A stretch of DNA of 64,000 nt from Symbiodinium microadriaticum (lineage: Eukaryota > Sar > Dinophyceae > Suessiales > Symbiodiniaceae). Positions 1 through 12,187 of this stretch are shown here, in pieces. Positions within the stretch are counted from its first letter, which is position 1. Each line of letters opens with the position of its first letter. A model generated the notes under the pieces. The model was not told the DNA's origin. It saw only the letters and a program-made list of their open reading frames with translations, and did no database searches. The translations under genes were made by a program, and so were the position numbers. Where the stretch lies: assembly GCA_001939145.1 (NCBI GenBank), contig LSRX01000061.1, positions 1,240,952 to 1,304,951 on the forward strand. Reading direction: 5' to 3'.

Positions 1-518
1 AGCGCAAAGCATCTGCGTCTGCCATGAGTTGCGCGAGAGCTTCGGAAGCACCGGTCAGGAGAACTTGAACAGCGTCTTTGCTGATGCGCAGACGCTTGTC
101 TGGGCACACGGTCTCTAGTGCTTCCCTGCACGCACCATCGAACGACTTCAAAGACACCTGCCAATCGTCTGGCTCGCTGTTGTCATAGTCTTTGCAGGCA
201 CGCATGGCAGCGAGCTTTGCTTTCCGGATCTCGTTGGCGCTGCCGCGTCTACACGGGACGGAGCACTTCGCCTTGCTCAGGGAAAAACGTTTCTAAATCG
301 ATACAATGAAATTGAATACAACATATTTGAGCACATGGTGTGTGGGCTGGCTGGGGCACGACTTGTCAGGGCGCCTCCTGCAAAGCCTTTGCCAAGGGCT
401 TGGACTTAGCCCGTGCGACGGCACCCAAAGTCTTTCGGAAGTTGACAGCCTTCATGGCCGCGGCCGGGTCCATGGCCTCGGCGGTCTCCACCTCGTCCAC
501 GTCTTCAGCATAAGTGTC
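1..518 (-). CDS. Partial gene with histone H3-like fold (last visible exons)
   Basis: Two exons can be joined on the minus strand, 375-518 and 1-271; the gene continues past the left edge. The join uses a GC donor (GAG then GCGCCC) and an AG/G acceptor, and phase is kept. The second exon contains LKSFDGACREAL followed by LRISKDAVQVLLTGASEALA. This aligns by eye with the alpha1-L1-alpha2 part of histone H3 (LRFQSSAVMALQEASEA): L-R, A-V and A-S-E-A fall in register. The first exon is acidic (DTYAEDVDEVETAEAMDP) and then Lys/Arg-rich. Histone folds pair to form DNA-binding dimers in nucleosomes or in NF-Y/TAF complexes. Which member this is cannot be decided here: it could be a divergent H3, a CENP-A-like protein or a transcription-factor histone fold. 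The N-terminal exon and the C-terminal helix are not visible. Confidence 0.5.
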
Positions 519-1199
519 CTTGCAACGCTTCAATGCACGCACGCGGCGTTCCGTGTCACACAAGCATCAGAAATCCGCGTACCGAGTGTTGATGTTGATT
601 GAAATTAGTGAAGCTAGCACCAAAGTGGGACGCATTAGGTGACCTCAATCGCAGGGCGCTGCAACAATCCACACTTACAACGTCACGCTTTCGGGGTGCA
701 AGATATGCTGCTTCCCTTACAACTGTAAAGCGCGGGGCGGGGCCTGGAACTCAGACTTCCAGTGTGGAAGTGCGTCTGCAACGAGGGCCAGAATCTGGTG
801 AAATGTTAGCTTCGAAGAGACCCTGCCATACGCCATGTTGGTGATGTGCGTGACACTTTCACGCACGTCCCGAGAAGTCAGACCTGCAAGGCACATGGCA
901 CCAAATTAGACTTTCGTTGAAGACTCTATATGCTGCTGCCCGCCTGCTAGCATGCTAGCCATGAAGGTCCAACGCGCGACTGTTAGCAGGAGCGCTCTGG
1001 CCGCTAGGCTTGCGTGCAGTTCAAAGCTCAATGCACCAACCAGGCCGATAACTTTGCGTGCGTCCCCGTTTGCACATTCGTGCGCCAGTGTGTAGATCTG
1101 TTCTATAGCTTCGACAGAATGCAAGGTACTGAGTAGATGCATCCATGATCCGTGGAACTTGCGGAAGCTAAGCGCACCTGCCAGCGAAGCGTGGGTGTA
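519..1199. other. Spacer or intron with one weak candidate exon
   Basis: Mostly unassigned. On the minus strand 906-1142 is open and reads like protein (HSVEAIEQIYTLAHECANGD, then an Ala/Leu-rich stretch), so it may be an upstream exon of the gene at 1-518. No clear AG/G acceptor and phase match was found. Confidence 0.25.
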
Positions 1200-1395
1200 T
1201 TATTGGTTATACAGTATATATGTATATATATACATACATATATATATATACACATATATATATATATACATTGTGTGTATATATATTTATACGTATATAG
1301 ATATATCTATCTGTGTGTATATGTGATTCACTTATGTGTGGTTGTACACATATATATATATATACATACATACGTACATACATACATGCGATGTT
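1200..1395. repeat. AT-rich ATAC/TATG microsatellite block
   Basis: Imperfect (TA)n, (ATAC)n and (TGTA)n runs. It opens reading frames rich in Ile, Tyr and Val that are not coding. Confidence 0.9.
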
Positions 1396-1549
1396 GTGGT
1401 AGCCAAATGTTTAAGAACTTTACAGATGGCAAAATGACCCTGCATGAAAAAACTACAACAGTGACGACTAAGAGCGATGCCACAACCACCATAGTGATTA
1501 GAACAAATAAATACAACAGATGCAGCACGCCGACAACCCAGGGCCACCG

Positions 1550-1665
1550 CTAAGCGTCTTCTCCACTGCTGTCGCTCTCCTGCGGCACGAACATGGAGAC
1601 CGGAATGTCGAAGGCCTCAGCCCAACAGGCTTGCTTTAGGTCCGAATCTTTGTCTCCAGGCGTCT
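1550..1665 (-). CDS. Terminal exon of an unidentified minus-strand gene
   Basis: Minus-strand reading from an acceptor-like CTGCAG at about 1665 gives [18 protein letters not shown], then [20 protein letters not shown] and a TAG stop at 1550-1552. The acidic Ser-rich tail and normal codon use suggest a true C-terminus. The preceding intron ends in TTTAGGG-type repeats at 1677-1703. An upstream open stretch at about 1700-1875 may supply the previous exon, but it is uncertain. No family was recognised. Confidence 0.45.
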
Positions 1666-1676
1666 GCAGATTCTTA

Positions 1677-1703
1677 AACCCTAAACCCTAAACCCTAAAC
1701 CCT
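1677..1703. repeat. Interstitial telomere-like heptamers
   Basis: AAACCCTAAACCC type repeat, about four units of the TTTAGGG heptamer. It lies just upstream, in gene direction, of the acceptor of the exon at 1550-1665. Confidence 0.85.
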
Positions 1704-1887
1704 CAGGCTTTCCAGGAGAAGGGAAGCCCCACGAACTACTGAGTTCCCTTAACGGAACCCAGTCGGAACCCAGGGCCCCGGCGCCGCTGGTCGGGTCGAA
1801 GTAACAGCGTTTCACCTGCGCTCCAGGCAGGAAACTCCTGTGGAAGAACAGCCAAAGAAGACCTCCAGCAAACACCCCTGGTTATCT

Positions 1888-2310
1888 TTTATATATAGGT
1901 ATGTATATGTGTATATATATATGTGTGTATATATATATATATACATTTATTTATTTATTTATGTATAAATATCTATCTATCTATCTATCTATATATATAT
2001 ATGTATGTATATATATATATGTATGTATATATATATATATATAGATGTATATATACACGCCCATATGTGTATATATATATATATGTATATATATATAGAT
2101 ATATGCGTGGAAGCATGTATGTATGTATGCATACATGCATGGATGGATGGATGGATGGATGGATGTATGAATGTATTTATGTATCTATTTATGTATTATG
2201 TATGTACGTATGTAGGTATGTATGTATGTATGCACGTAGGTTGTAGGTATGTAGGTATGTACGTATGTACGTATGCATGCATGTATTTATTTAATTTGTG
2301 TGTATATATA
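1888..2310. repeat. Mixed TA / TATG / GGAT microsatellites
   Basis: Adjacent runs of (TA)n, (TATC)n, (TATG)n and (GGAT)n, followed by a C10 tract near 2320. Open frames across it are low-complexity artefacts. Confidence 0.9.
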
Positions 2311-2490
2311 TATGCTACCCCCCCCCCCGATTGACCTACCTTTGTTGGGGGTCTAAGGAGCACCCAATAGCAATGAGTCATGACTAAAACAAAAAGAGAG
2401 ACTTGAACTGAAAAACTGCGGTGATAGATATGGGGGTACGGCAAAGAGGGCACGTAGGGTAGATAGGACAGTTTCAGAATCTTCGGGTAG

Positions 2491-2882
2491 CATCTCGTCC
2501 CTGAGTAACTGCCATCTTTCGTTTCTGGTTTTGTAAAATAAAGACATGAAGATAAAAAGCGAGAAGGCACAGGTGCGCATCTCGTCCCTGAGTAACTACC
2601 AGTCTCGCACTTTTGTTTTGTGTAGCAGGGACATGAAGATGAACATCGAGATGGCACTGGTGCGCATCTCGTCCCTGTGTGTGCAACATATGCCAGAGGC
2701 ACACGTCCCTGACCAACTACCAGTCTTTCATTTGTATTTGTGTATAAGAACGACATGAAGATAGAAAGCGAGAAGGCACAGGTGCACATCTCGTCCCTGA
2801 GTAACTTCCAGTCTTTCGTTTCTAGTTGTATATAATAAGGACATGAAGATAGAAAGCGAGAAGGCACAGGTGCGCATCTCGT
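2491..2882. repeat. 87-bp tandem repeat, about 4.5 units
   Basis: The phrase CATCTCGTCCCTG recurs at 2491, 2578, 2665, 2787 and 2875. Spacings are 87, 87, 122 and 88, so one unit carries about 35 extra bases. Units share GATAGAAAGCGAGAAGGCAC and GTAACTNCCAGTCTTTCG with scattered substitutions. The array stops at an undetermined base (2883), where the octanucleotide array begins. No function is evident. Confidence 0.85.
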
Positions 2883-2883
2883 N

Positions 2884-5800
2884 TACATAGATACATAGAT
2901 ACATAGATACATAGATACATAGATACATAGATACATAGATACATAGATACATAGATACATAGATACATAGATACATAGATACATAGATACATAGATACAT
3001 AGATACATAGATACATAGATACATAGATACATAGATACATAGATACATAGATACATAGATACATAGATACATAGATACATAGATACATAGATACATAGAT
3101 ACATAGATACATAGATACATAGATACATAGATACATAGATACATAGATACATAGATACATAGATACATAGATACATAGATACATAGATACATAGATACAT
3201 AGATACATAGATACATAGATACATAGATACATAGATACATAGATACATAGATACATAGATACATAGATACATAGATACATAGATACATAGATACATAGAT
3301 ACATAGATACATAGATACATAGATACATAGATACATAGATACATAGATACATAGATACATAGATACATAGATACATAGATACATAGATACATAGATACAT
3401 AGATACATAGATACATAGATACATAGATACATAGATACATAGATACATAGATACATAGATACATAGATACATAGATACATAGATACATAGATACATAGAT
3501 ACATAGATACATAGATACATAGATACATAGATACATAGATACATAGATACATAGATACATAGATACATAGATACATAGATACATAGATACATAGATACAT
3601 AGATACATAGATACATAGATACATAGATACATAGATACATAGATACATAGATACATAGATACATAGATACATAGATACATAGATACATAGATACATAGAT
3701 ACATAGATACATAGATACATAGATACATAGATACATAGATACATAGATACATAGATACATAGATACATAGATACATAGATACATAGATACATAGATACAT
3801 AGATACATAGATACATAGATACATAGATACATAGATACATAGATACATAGATACATAGATACATAGATACATAGATACATAGATACATAGATACATAGAT
3901 ACATAGATACATAGATACATAGATACATAGATACATAGATACATAGATACATAGATACATAGATACATAGATACATAGATACATAGATACATAGATACAT
4001 AGATACATAGATACATAGATACATAGATACATAGATACATAGATACATAGATACATAGATACATAGATACATAGATACATAGATACATAGATACATAGAT
4101 ACATAGATACATAGATACATAGATACATAGATACATAGATACATAGATACATAGATACATAGATACATAGATACATAGATACATAGATACATAGATACAT
4201 AGATACATAGATACATAGATACATAGATACATAGATACATAGATACATAGATACATAGATACATAGATACATAGATACATAGATACATAGATACATAGAT
4301 ACATAGATACATAGATACATAGATACATAGATACATAGATACATAGATACATAGATACATAGATACATAGATACATAGATACATAGATACATAGATACAT
4401 AGATACATAGATACATAGATACATAGATACATAGATACATAGATACATAGATACATAGATACATAGATACATAGATACATAGATACATAGATACATAGAT
4501 ACATAGATACATAGATACATAGATACATAGATACATAGATACATAGATACATAGATACATAGATACATAGATACATAGATACATAGATACATAGATACAT
4601 AGATACATAGATACATAGATACATAGATACATAGATACATAGATACATAGATACATAGATACATAGATACATAGATACATAGATACATAGATACATAGAT
4701 ACATAGATACATAGATACATAGATACATAGATACATAGATACATAGATACATAGATACATAGATACATAGATACATAGATACATAGATACATAGATACAT
4801 AGATACATAGATACATAGATACATAGATACATAGATACATAGATACATAGATACATAGATACATAGATACATAGATACATAGATACATAGATACATAGAT
4901 ACATAGATACATAGATACATAGATACATAGATACATAGATACATAGATACATAGATACATAGATACATAGATACATAGATACATAGATACATAGATACAT
5001 AGATACATAGATACATAGATACATAGATACATAGATACATAGATACATAGATACATAGATACATAGATACATAGATACATAGATACATAGATACATAGAT
5101 ACATAGATACATAGATACATAGATACATAGATACATAGATACATAGATACATAGATACATAGATACATAGATACATAGATACATAGATACATAGATACAT
5201 AGATACATAGATACATAGATACATAGATACATAGATACATAGATACATAGATACATAGATACATAGATACATAGATACATAGATACATAGATACATAGAT
5301 ACATAGATACATAGATACATAGATACATAGATACATAGATACATAGATACATAGATACATAGATACATAGATACATAGATACATAGATACATAGATACAT
5401 AGATACATAGATACATAGATACATAGATACATAGATACATAGATACATAGATACATAGATACATAGATACATAGATACATAGATACATAGATACATAGAT
5501 ACATAGATACATAGATACATAGATACATAGATACATAGATACATAGATACATAGATACATAGATACATAGATACATAGATACATAGATACATAGATACAT
5601 AGATACATAGATACATAGATACATAGATACATAGATACATAGATACATAGATACATAGATACATAGATACATAGATACATAGATACATAGATACATAGAT
5701 ACATAGATACATAGATACATAGATACATAGATACATAGATACATAGATACATAGATACATAGATACATAGATACATAGATACATAGATACATAGATACAT

Positions 5801-5924
5801 AGATACATAGATACATAGATACATAGATACATAGATACATAGATACATAGATACATAGATACATAGATACATAGATACATAGATACATAGATACATAGAT
5901 ACATAGATACATAGATACATAGAT
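2884..5924. repeat. Perfect octanucleotide satellite (ACATAGAT)n, about 380 copies
   Basis: About 3,041 bases of ACATAGAT with no substitution seen on reading the lines. A single N at 2883 precedes it, and on the right it decays into (ATAC)n and (TA)n. Because 8 is not a multiple of 3, every minus-strand frame is open (repeating I-Y-V-S-M-Y-L-C) and every plus frame meets TAG. The very long predicted proteins here are therefore artefacts. Perfect homogeneity could mean recent expansion or consensus smoothing during assembly. Confidence 0.95.
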
Positions 5925-6066
5925 ATATACATACATACATACATACATACATACATACATACATACATACATACACCTATATGTATATATATATATACAT
6001 ATACATGTGTATATATATATATGTGTATATATATACATACATACATACATACATACATACATACAT
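5925..6066. repeat. (ATAC)n / (TA)n microsatellite
   Basis: Simple repeats continuing from the octanucleotide array and ending at ACATACATGG. Confidence 0.9.
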
Positions 6067-6199
6067 GGTCAGGGTTGGAGCTGCAGCTGGACGGTGGGGT
6101 GCTGCTGGGGATCGGCCAGGAGTCACAGCGAGGGCCGGGATCTTAAGCAAGCCCTGCGCAAGCCATAAACCCGTCGCCCGTGCTCCCGTTTTTGTTAGC

Positions 6200-6400
6200 C
6201 TTAACCTGTACTTTAAACCCTACACCCAACGCTAAACCCAGCCTAACTGCAGGCTCTAAGACTTTAAGCCTAAAGCAGAACACAAACCGTCAACCCTTAA
6301 CGAACCTACACCTCAAACCCTCCCTAAGCCCTTGTCGACGTATGCCTTTTAACCCTAAACCCAAACCCCAACAGCGTAAGCTAAACCCTAAACCCCAAAA
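6200..6400. repeat. Degenerate telomere-like DNA
   Basis: Dense CCCTAAA variants (AACCCTACACCC, CGCTAAACCC, CCCTAAACCCAAACCCC). This is the longest of the interstitial telomere-like tracts in the window and is too diverged to be a functional telomere. Confidence 0.8.
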
Positions 6401-7077
6401 CCCCCACAATCACCCCACGGGGGCAAGAGGGGGCCCCTTACCCCACCCACAGACGGGCAGGGGGGCATCCTGGACCATGGGGCCTGACCCATCTAAATGT
6501 CGCTCTTTCGAAACCCCCAGCAAAGCGGAGAGATGTAGACTCCCAAAGCACAGCAACGTACTGAAGCCAACCGAATCTGAGATCCGACTTCCTTCAGCTT
6601 CGGATGTCTTCGGGGGCCTCGGCGTTGCTCAGGTAGCGATCGAATCCGGCTCCTGCGATTGAAAATGCTCGAGGCTTAAGGCCCTTGGAATCCCGGCAGT
6701 CATGGCAATGGCTGGTATGATGCTCATCGTCATCAGTTGCTACTATCGCGGTGATATAGGTATTAACACTTTTTTTCTTTCATGCAGGCTGAAAGTCCGA
6801 GGGACGTGCCTAATGCAAACAAACACAATCGAATTCAACAAGGGACTCAACTACCGCCTAGTATGCACTCACAAATGCTTTGCAGAAGTGGAGCAGAAAT
6901 CTAGGCGGTAGGAGCAAGCAGGTATGCAGGCACTCATAACCCAGCACGGCAAAAGCTGTATAGTGCCTGTCACACCCTGCCACAAAACCTAAGGGACACC
7001 CGCGAATGCGATGCAAGCCGAAGTTTGCCCTCAACCTGCATCCACAAGAGCCGCACACGTCAACCTTGTTCCTACTG
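6401..7077. other. No gene assigned
   Basis: Short open frames on both strands, none with a recognisable motif or phase-consistent splice partner. Nothing supportable was seen. Confidence 0.4.
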
Positions 7078-7393
7078 GCCTGGTGCTTCCCTTGCCAGCA
7101 CTGCATACACGAGCCACTTGAGATCCTGCGCAGCGGCCAGCAAGCTGCCTGATTCGCTCCAGGACTGAGCCGACGATCTTATCCCCAATCGTGAACTGTC
7201 CAAGATCCACCTGTTTCGCAGTACCTTGATGTTTCGCAACACCAATCTCATCGAAAGAGGCACTCAAGACATCTCCACCACCGACCGCATTTTCCGAAGG
7301 CAGCTGTCCACCGGTGTGAGGTTGGATGCCGTCGTATTCTAGGCAAAGGGGCTCCCAGCAAGCATTGTCGATCTGTACACCGCTCTGACTGCA
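7078..7393 (-). pseudogene. Alpha-tubulin fragment, decayed, with internal deletion
   Basis: The minus strand reads GVQIDNACWEPLCLEYDGIQ, P(S)ENAVGGGDVLSASFDEIG, a short KQVDLG, then FTIGDKIVGSVLERIRQLAG and SQVARVCSAGKGSTRPVG. These match the N-terminal GTPase region of alpha-tubulin: the GQAGIQIGNACWEL start, the GGGDDAFNTFF loop, the VDLEP strand and the [20 protein letters not shown] helix. About 25-30 residues between VDLEP and the HYTIG helix are missing. The nucleotide-binding GGGTGSG loop is degraded to GKGSTRPVG. Nothing of the rest of tubulin follows. The fragment is intronless and flanked by unrelated sequence, which suggests a retroposed or duplicated remnant. Confidence 0.8.
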
Positions 7394-7660
7394 CCAGGGC
7401 TTCTCGCGCTCGTCGCAGTGGTCACCCAGTAAATGGAAAAGGATCCGTCCCCGGGCAAGTGTCTGAGCAGGAACTGGCGCCAAAACGTCGCTATCACATT
7501 GAAACGAAAAGCTGGTCCGCCAACCTCGCAGTTGGCCCGAGTCAGGCAAGGCTCCCAAACGCCAACGTAAGGATTGCGCAGCTCAGCTAGTTTATCCGCG
7601 GACAATCGGCCCAAGCCACATCCGACCACCATGCTAGACGTAATCGTCTCCATAACCCGC

Positions 7661-7873
7661 TCAGCCAAGTACCGGATATGTGCTCTGCAACCCGAGATCC
7701 AAGCCTGTACGCTGCTCCAAACACAAGCGCAGAGCCTTCAAGGAGATAAGCCCATGTTCCACAAACATGGTCATCATTACAGCAGCTATGTGCTCGCTCA
7801 GCAAGGCATCCGTCTCAGTCTCCATGGCGAACCCCATACCCCGCAGGGCAGCGAAGGGGTTCTGGGGCTACAG
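7661..7873 (-). CDS. Candidate exon, possible DEK-C-like helix pair
   Basis: Minus-strand frame without an ATG-dependent start: NPFAALRGMGFAMETETDAL, then LSEHIAAVMMTMFVEHGLIS and LKALRLCLEQRTGLDLG, with a TGA at 7661-7663. The end resembles the LKxVRxxLExxxGxDLS pattern of DEK C-terminal domains, but the match is short. Neighbouring exons were not found. Confidence 0.3.
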
Positions 7874-7899
7874 TGTTCCTACAGCGCCAGCTGTTAGGC

Positions 7900-10800
7900 G
7901 ATCTGAGCCCTAGGTATAACACTAACAACAATAATAAAGAGAATCATACCATAATATTAATAATAACAATAATGACGACAGTCGTACCCACGGGCAAATT
8001 CACACCCGGCTCCTTTGCCCAAGAGACGAGCGAAGAACTGGCAATGCCCAACCTCAACTGTGAACTCGCAAACCCCTTCGCGGATTGAGGCAACCACCGA
8101 ACAGGCTCAATGAAAGCTATTGCTGCGAACAGGTCATGACCTGGGCATTTGCTTGTCCCAGGCACGACCACGATCCGCGTCTCCGGCGTTTTCGCAAGCC
8201 AGTCCTGCGGCAAGAGATTTGGGTCACGCTGCAACGCCCTTCTTGTGTGTGAGGTCCGCAGAGTTCGAAGTGTCAAAGGGTTTTGGCAGATCAAGGTTCA
8301 AGGCCCGTGCGACTAGAACAGGTGAGTTCCCAGACCCCATTTCTGCCGGGACTTGCGCAGACACTACCCACCACGCGGCCAAAAAGACTCCTGTGCTTCA
8401 AGGCCCTAAACCTTAAACCCCCGACTTCCCCCGGAGCATTTCGGAAGCAGCTCTCTCCCAACCCCCGGGCGCCTTGAAGCCTTGCACCCGTTCCTGGAAC
8501 TGGGCCGGGCAGAGGCCCTCCTGGAGTGCTCGGCTTCCAGAAACGACGCCCAGCCCTGCCCTGTCTTCACGCTCCGAGGTCGCTGTGTCTGAGCCTTCTT
8601 GTTGTGGGAACTGCGGGGCAAGAGGAACTTCACGTCTCGGGCTGATTTCGACCCTTCGTACATCGTGAGAATCCGGAAGGTCCTGGCTCCTGAGGCTGTT
8701 TTGGGATCTGAACCTTTGCTTGGCCTTCCAACCCTTTCAAGATGAGTATGAACAGAAGCAGCTCGGGCATTAGGGTATCGGCAGACAATGCAGGGCTTAG
8801 GAATACAAAGTGCATCAGAGAGTGACCAGACCTCGCAATTGGGGGAGGGGGGTGGGGTGGGTCCTCGTGTGAGGGGCCCCTGATTTTCCTAGAGAAGGTG
8901 TTGGAAGTACTCGCACCTCAAGCCACACGAAACAGCACACAAACAAATCGGCAAGACTGCCTGGTGGCGTGTTCTAGATGGGACTCCGTTGAAGGTGCCT
9001 ACATCCAAGCTGCGATCGTGATGACTAGACCCGATGCGAGGAGCCACCCCCGCCCGTACTCCCTGACACCCGTCGAGGTGCCATGGGTGTCCGCTCCACC
9101 AGTTGCGGCATCGCCTGAGCGTTGGGCTGTCTACGAACTGTTCTGTTGCTGCGACGATGGCGACGGCGATGATGATTGCAGCTGCGAAGGCCGGCCACTC
9201 AAAGATGATCGAGATTGATGCGTCTTTTGTTCCAAGCAACAGTCAGAAGAGCACCGGGAAAGAAAGTGATGAAACAAAGAAAGTGCAATGACGACTGTCA
9301 TGAGGCCTGACCTCTGGGGCCCCCTGCTTTGCTTGGCACCTGCTTGGCTTCTCAGGGCTTCGGGCTCGGAGGCAGAGGCCCCAAGGCAGCTTTGCCTCGC
9401 TTCCGAAGAGGACCTCCCGCGTGCGCACCGCCCGACGCCGCGGGCTGAAGACGATGAGCTGGGGATCCTCGTTGCAAAAGCTGGGGGCTGAATTGGGAGA
9501 CGAGACGGACCCTGGCCTTCTGAAGGAAGCTGCAGTCGGAAAGCTGGGCCTGAACCGACTCTCCCGGAAATGTCCGGGGCTTGGGGCTTTCAGGAGGAGG
9601 GGCTCGGTAAGGCGCCGGAACCCTCGATATCCGGGTCGGCTTGTAGCTTTCGGGGCTCGGTTTGGGGCTTGGGGTTCACGATTTAGCGGGTGAGTGGCTA
9701 TGGTTTCTAGGCTCCTAGGCTTCTGGCTCAGAGCAGTTGGGCTTCTAGGGGTGATCGTGGCCTCTGCGTTATTGGCTCGTGGGGTCCTTCTAGTGACCTT
9801 AAAGTACCGTCGCGGCAACCTTAAAGTATCGTAATAGTAATCTCGAAGTACCGTTGCAGCACCCTTCCAGTAACCTTATGTGGGTTCAGGCTTCTGAGTG
9901 GCCGATTGTCTGCTCCCACCTGGACGTCCTTGAGCTGCCTCAGCGCAGGCATTTTCACTCCGGAGGTCCGCTGTGGGTCAGCCGCACCATTGCCATGAGA
10001 AGGGTGTAGAGGAAGATCGTCGTAGTGATAGTGATCATGGTGATGATGACGATGGCGATGCTGCTGTTGATCATGGTGGTGATGTTCTGGAGCGTGGCCA
10101 CAACAGACAAAGACAAGACAGGCTGTCCCAATACCTCAAGATTCGCCGCTTTGAAGCTCTGGGACCTGGGGTGTCCCTGCATTCTGCCGCTTGTCTGAAC
10201 TCTGAGCCTGAAATCCACACTCCAAGGCCTCAGCCCCAATTTCTGCACCCTGAATCCAGCCAAACCCCTGACTTCAAACTCCGAATCCCAAAAGCCCGAA
10301 AGCCAAGCAGCCGCTCCCCTCGCATGGACAGTGGCCTCAGTCTCGTTCGCGCCACAGAACACCATAGAAGGCATCCTAGTTAAAAGCTGAACCCTCCGAC
10401 CTTATGGGCCGGAGGGCTTAGATGGATGCGCAAGCAGAAATCCCGGACGCAGAATTCTCCAGCCTTGTTGGGTAGTGCTTGGCGTTTCAGCTTCGGTCTA
10501 CGGAGTCTACGGATCAGGCTTCGTATTAGATCATTAGGGTGTGCTGTCCTGTCAAAGCCGAGCTCCTGCCTGTGATCAAAGAAAATCCACTTAGTGATCT
10601 GTCTCGCCCTTTGCGACCCTGGCTTCGAGCATCTTCGAAGCGCCGGGGCCCGAACGTGTCGACGTCAAAGCACAGAAGCCTCAGCGAGGAGCAGACCTTG
10701 GCGCATGGACTCCGGCTCTTGCAGTATCTGTTGGTCTACTTCAACTACTGCGGAAAGCATCAGCCAAGCCCAGCGACATCATCGCAAGCAGGCGCTTTCC

Positions 10801-12180
10801 AAGTTCGTAGCTGACCTGTCTTCGGCTGGGGCAAGCAGAGCGTGTGCAAGTGCAGGTTGCTTCCCAACAAGACTCCCGATTCCAATCATGAGAATCGAGA
10901 TTGGCTGCGGTGTTGAGTTTGGGGGGATTTGGACCAGCGAACTCGTAACCACAACCCCCACTGGCTGCGGGCAAGTTGCCGAAGGCCCGGTCCAAGGCGT
11001 GCACACGAACCTCGACACTCGTCGTTAGCAACAATCAGAAACTTCGGAGGTCAGAAGGTCGGAGCTCTTCCAGGCTCCAACTCGGCCCAAAAAGAGAGTC
11101 GCACTGCATTTCTTGAACCGGGGGGCGTTCTCCATGGACTCGGCATGCCGCACCTCCGGTCGCTAGGAGAGATCGGAGAGCCATGCAAGCTTTCGCTCTC
11201 TCAAAGGAGCTCTGTTTTTGGCTGCTTTCAGGCCTTTCTGGCCCCGAGGCTCTGACCAGGTACACGGTTTTCAGCTCCTCGGAGGGCTTCACCAGTGGGC
11301 TCCTCGAGCTCGACACGGACCTGAGGACGCCGAAGTGCAGAAGAGAACGGCGTCCCCCTGCAGCCATCGATAAAGCCGCTGGGTGTTCCGCTGACTGCTA
11401 GCATGCTCCCGCGCGACGAAGATCCGTGAAGATGACGAGCTTCATCGTCACTACGACATGTTGTGTTGACCTCCTTTTCATTTGCCGTACTAGATGGGTC
11501 CGTAGTCGTAGCACTGCCGGAGCAGGGACAGAGAAGAAACCCGAAACAAATCCGGCCTGGCATGGCTCGGGGCGCAGAGCTCCGTGTAACACCCGGGCCC
11601 GGGGTCCATGGCAAGGCACTCGGCGCTTAGCTTCGTACTGCTCTGGGCTGCTTTTGTTGGTGTCTAGAGGGCTTCTTGACTTTGTGAGTTTGGGGCTGTG
11701 GGCTGCTGGTTCAAGTTTGTCGGAGTTCGGTGCAGGCACTGAGGCTGCAGCACATGACTCCTGGGGAACATCACCCCAAGTGGGCCGCTTCGGTGCTCGG
11801 CAAACGTTGTGTATTTCCGAGAAAACTTCCTTGACCCAATCTGTTGAGCCACAAAGAACTTCCCCATAAACGATGGCCTTCATTTTGGCGTCTAGGGCTT
11901 TGTTTCTCGTTACCCAAGACGCTGCTGCTGGTAATTAGTTACACTTTGCGCGGTTGAGACAGATGAATGCCAACTCTCATTGCCAACATGCATTCAATAG
12001 CACTCGTGGCGAAAAGCAAATACCGAACGCATATAACCGTATAAACCTGTACAATTACTGGCTGATGATGATGATGGTGATGATGATGGTGATGATGACA
12101 TTGAAAGATGGAGACCACCCATAGTAGGAGCATATCCACATGGCGGATCCGGTCACCCCAACGCCGAGGGCAACGACTTA
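7900..12180 (-). other. Region of isolated minus-strand candidate exons
   Basis: No complete gene could be built. Protein-like minus-strand stretches are: 7975-8260 (DPNLLPQDWLAKTPETRIVV); 8440-8610 (FPQQEGSDTATSERED); 9110-9239, a hydrophobic segment (FEWPAFAAAIIIAVAIVAAT); 9960-10135, another membrane-like segment (ATLQNITTMINSSIAIVIIT); 10815-11000 (SLVQIPPNSTPQPISILMIG) with a GACAG/GTCAGC donor; and 11650-11883 (YGEVLCGSTDWVKEVFSEIH). The membrane segments may belong to one transporter or channel gene. Short TTTAGGG-like motifs and a (GAT)n run at 12062-12100 lie between them. Confidence 0.3.
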
Positions 12181-12187
12181 GGCCCAC

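Noticed and set aside
2491-2882. CRISPR-like repeat array
   Set aside because: Units are contiguous tandem repeats without unique spacers, in a eukaryotic context.
2196-6062. Open frames of over 1,000 codons on the minus strand
   Set aside because: They are translations of the ACATAGAT array, which has no stop in any minus frame; not a gene.
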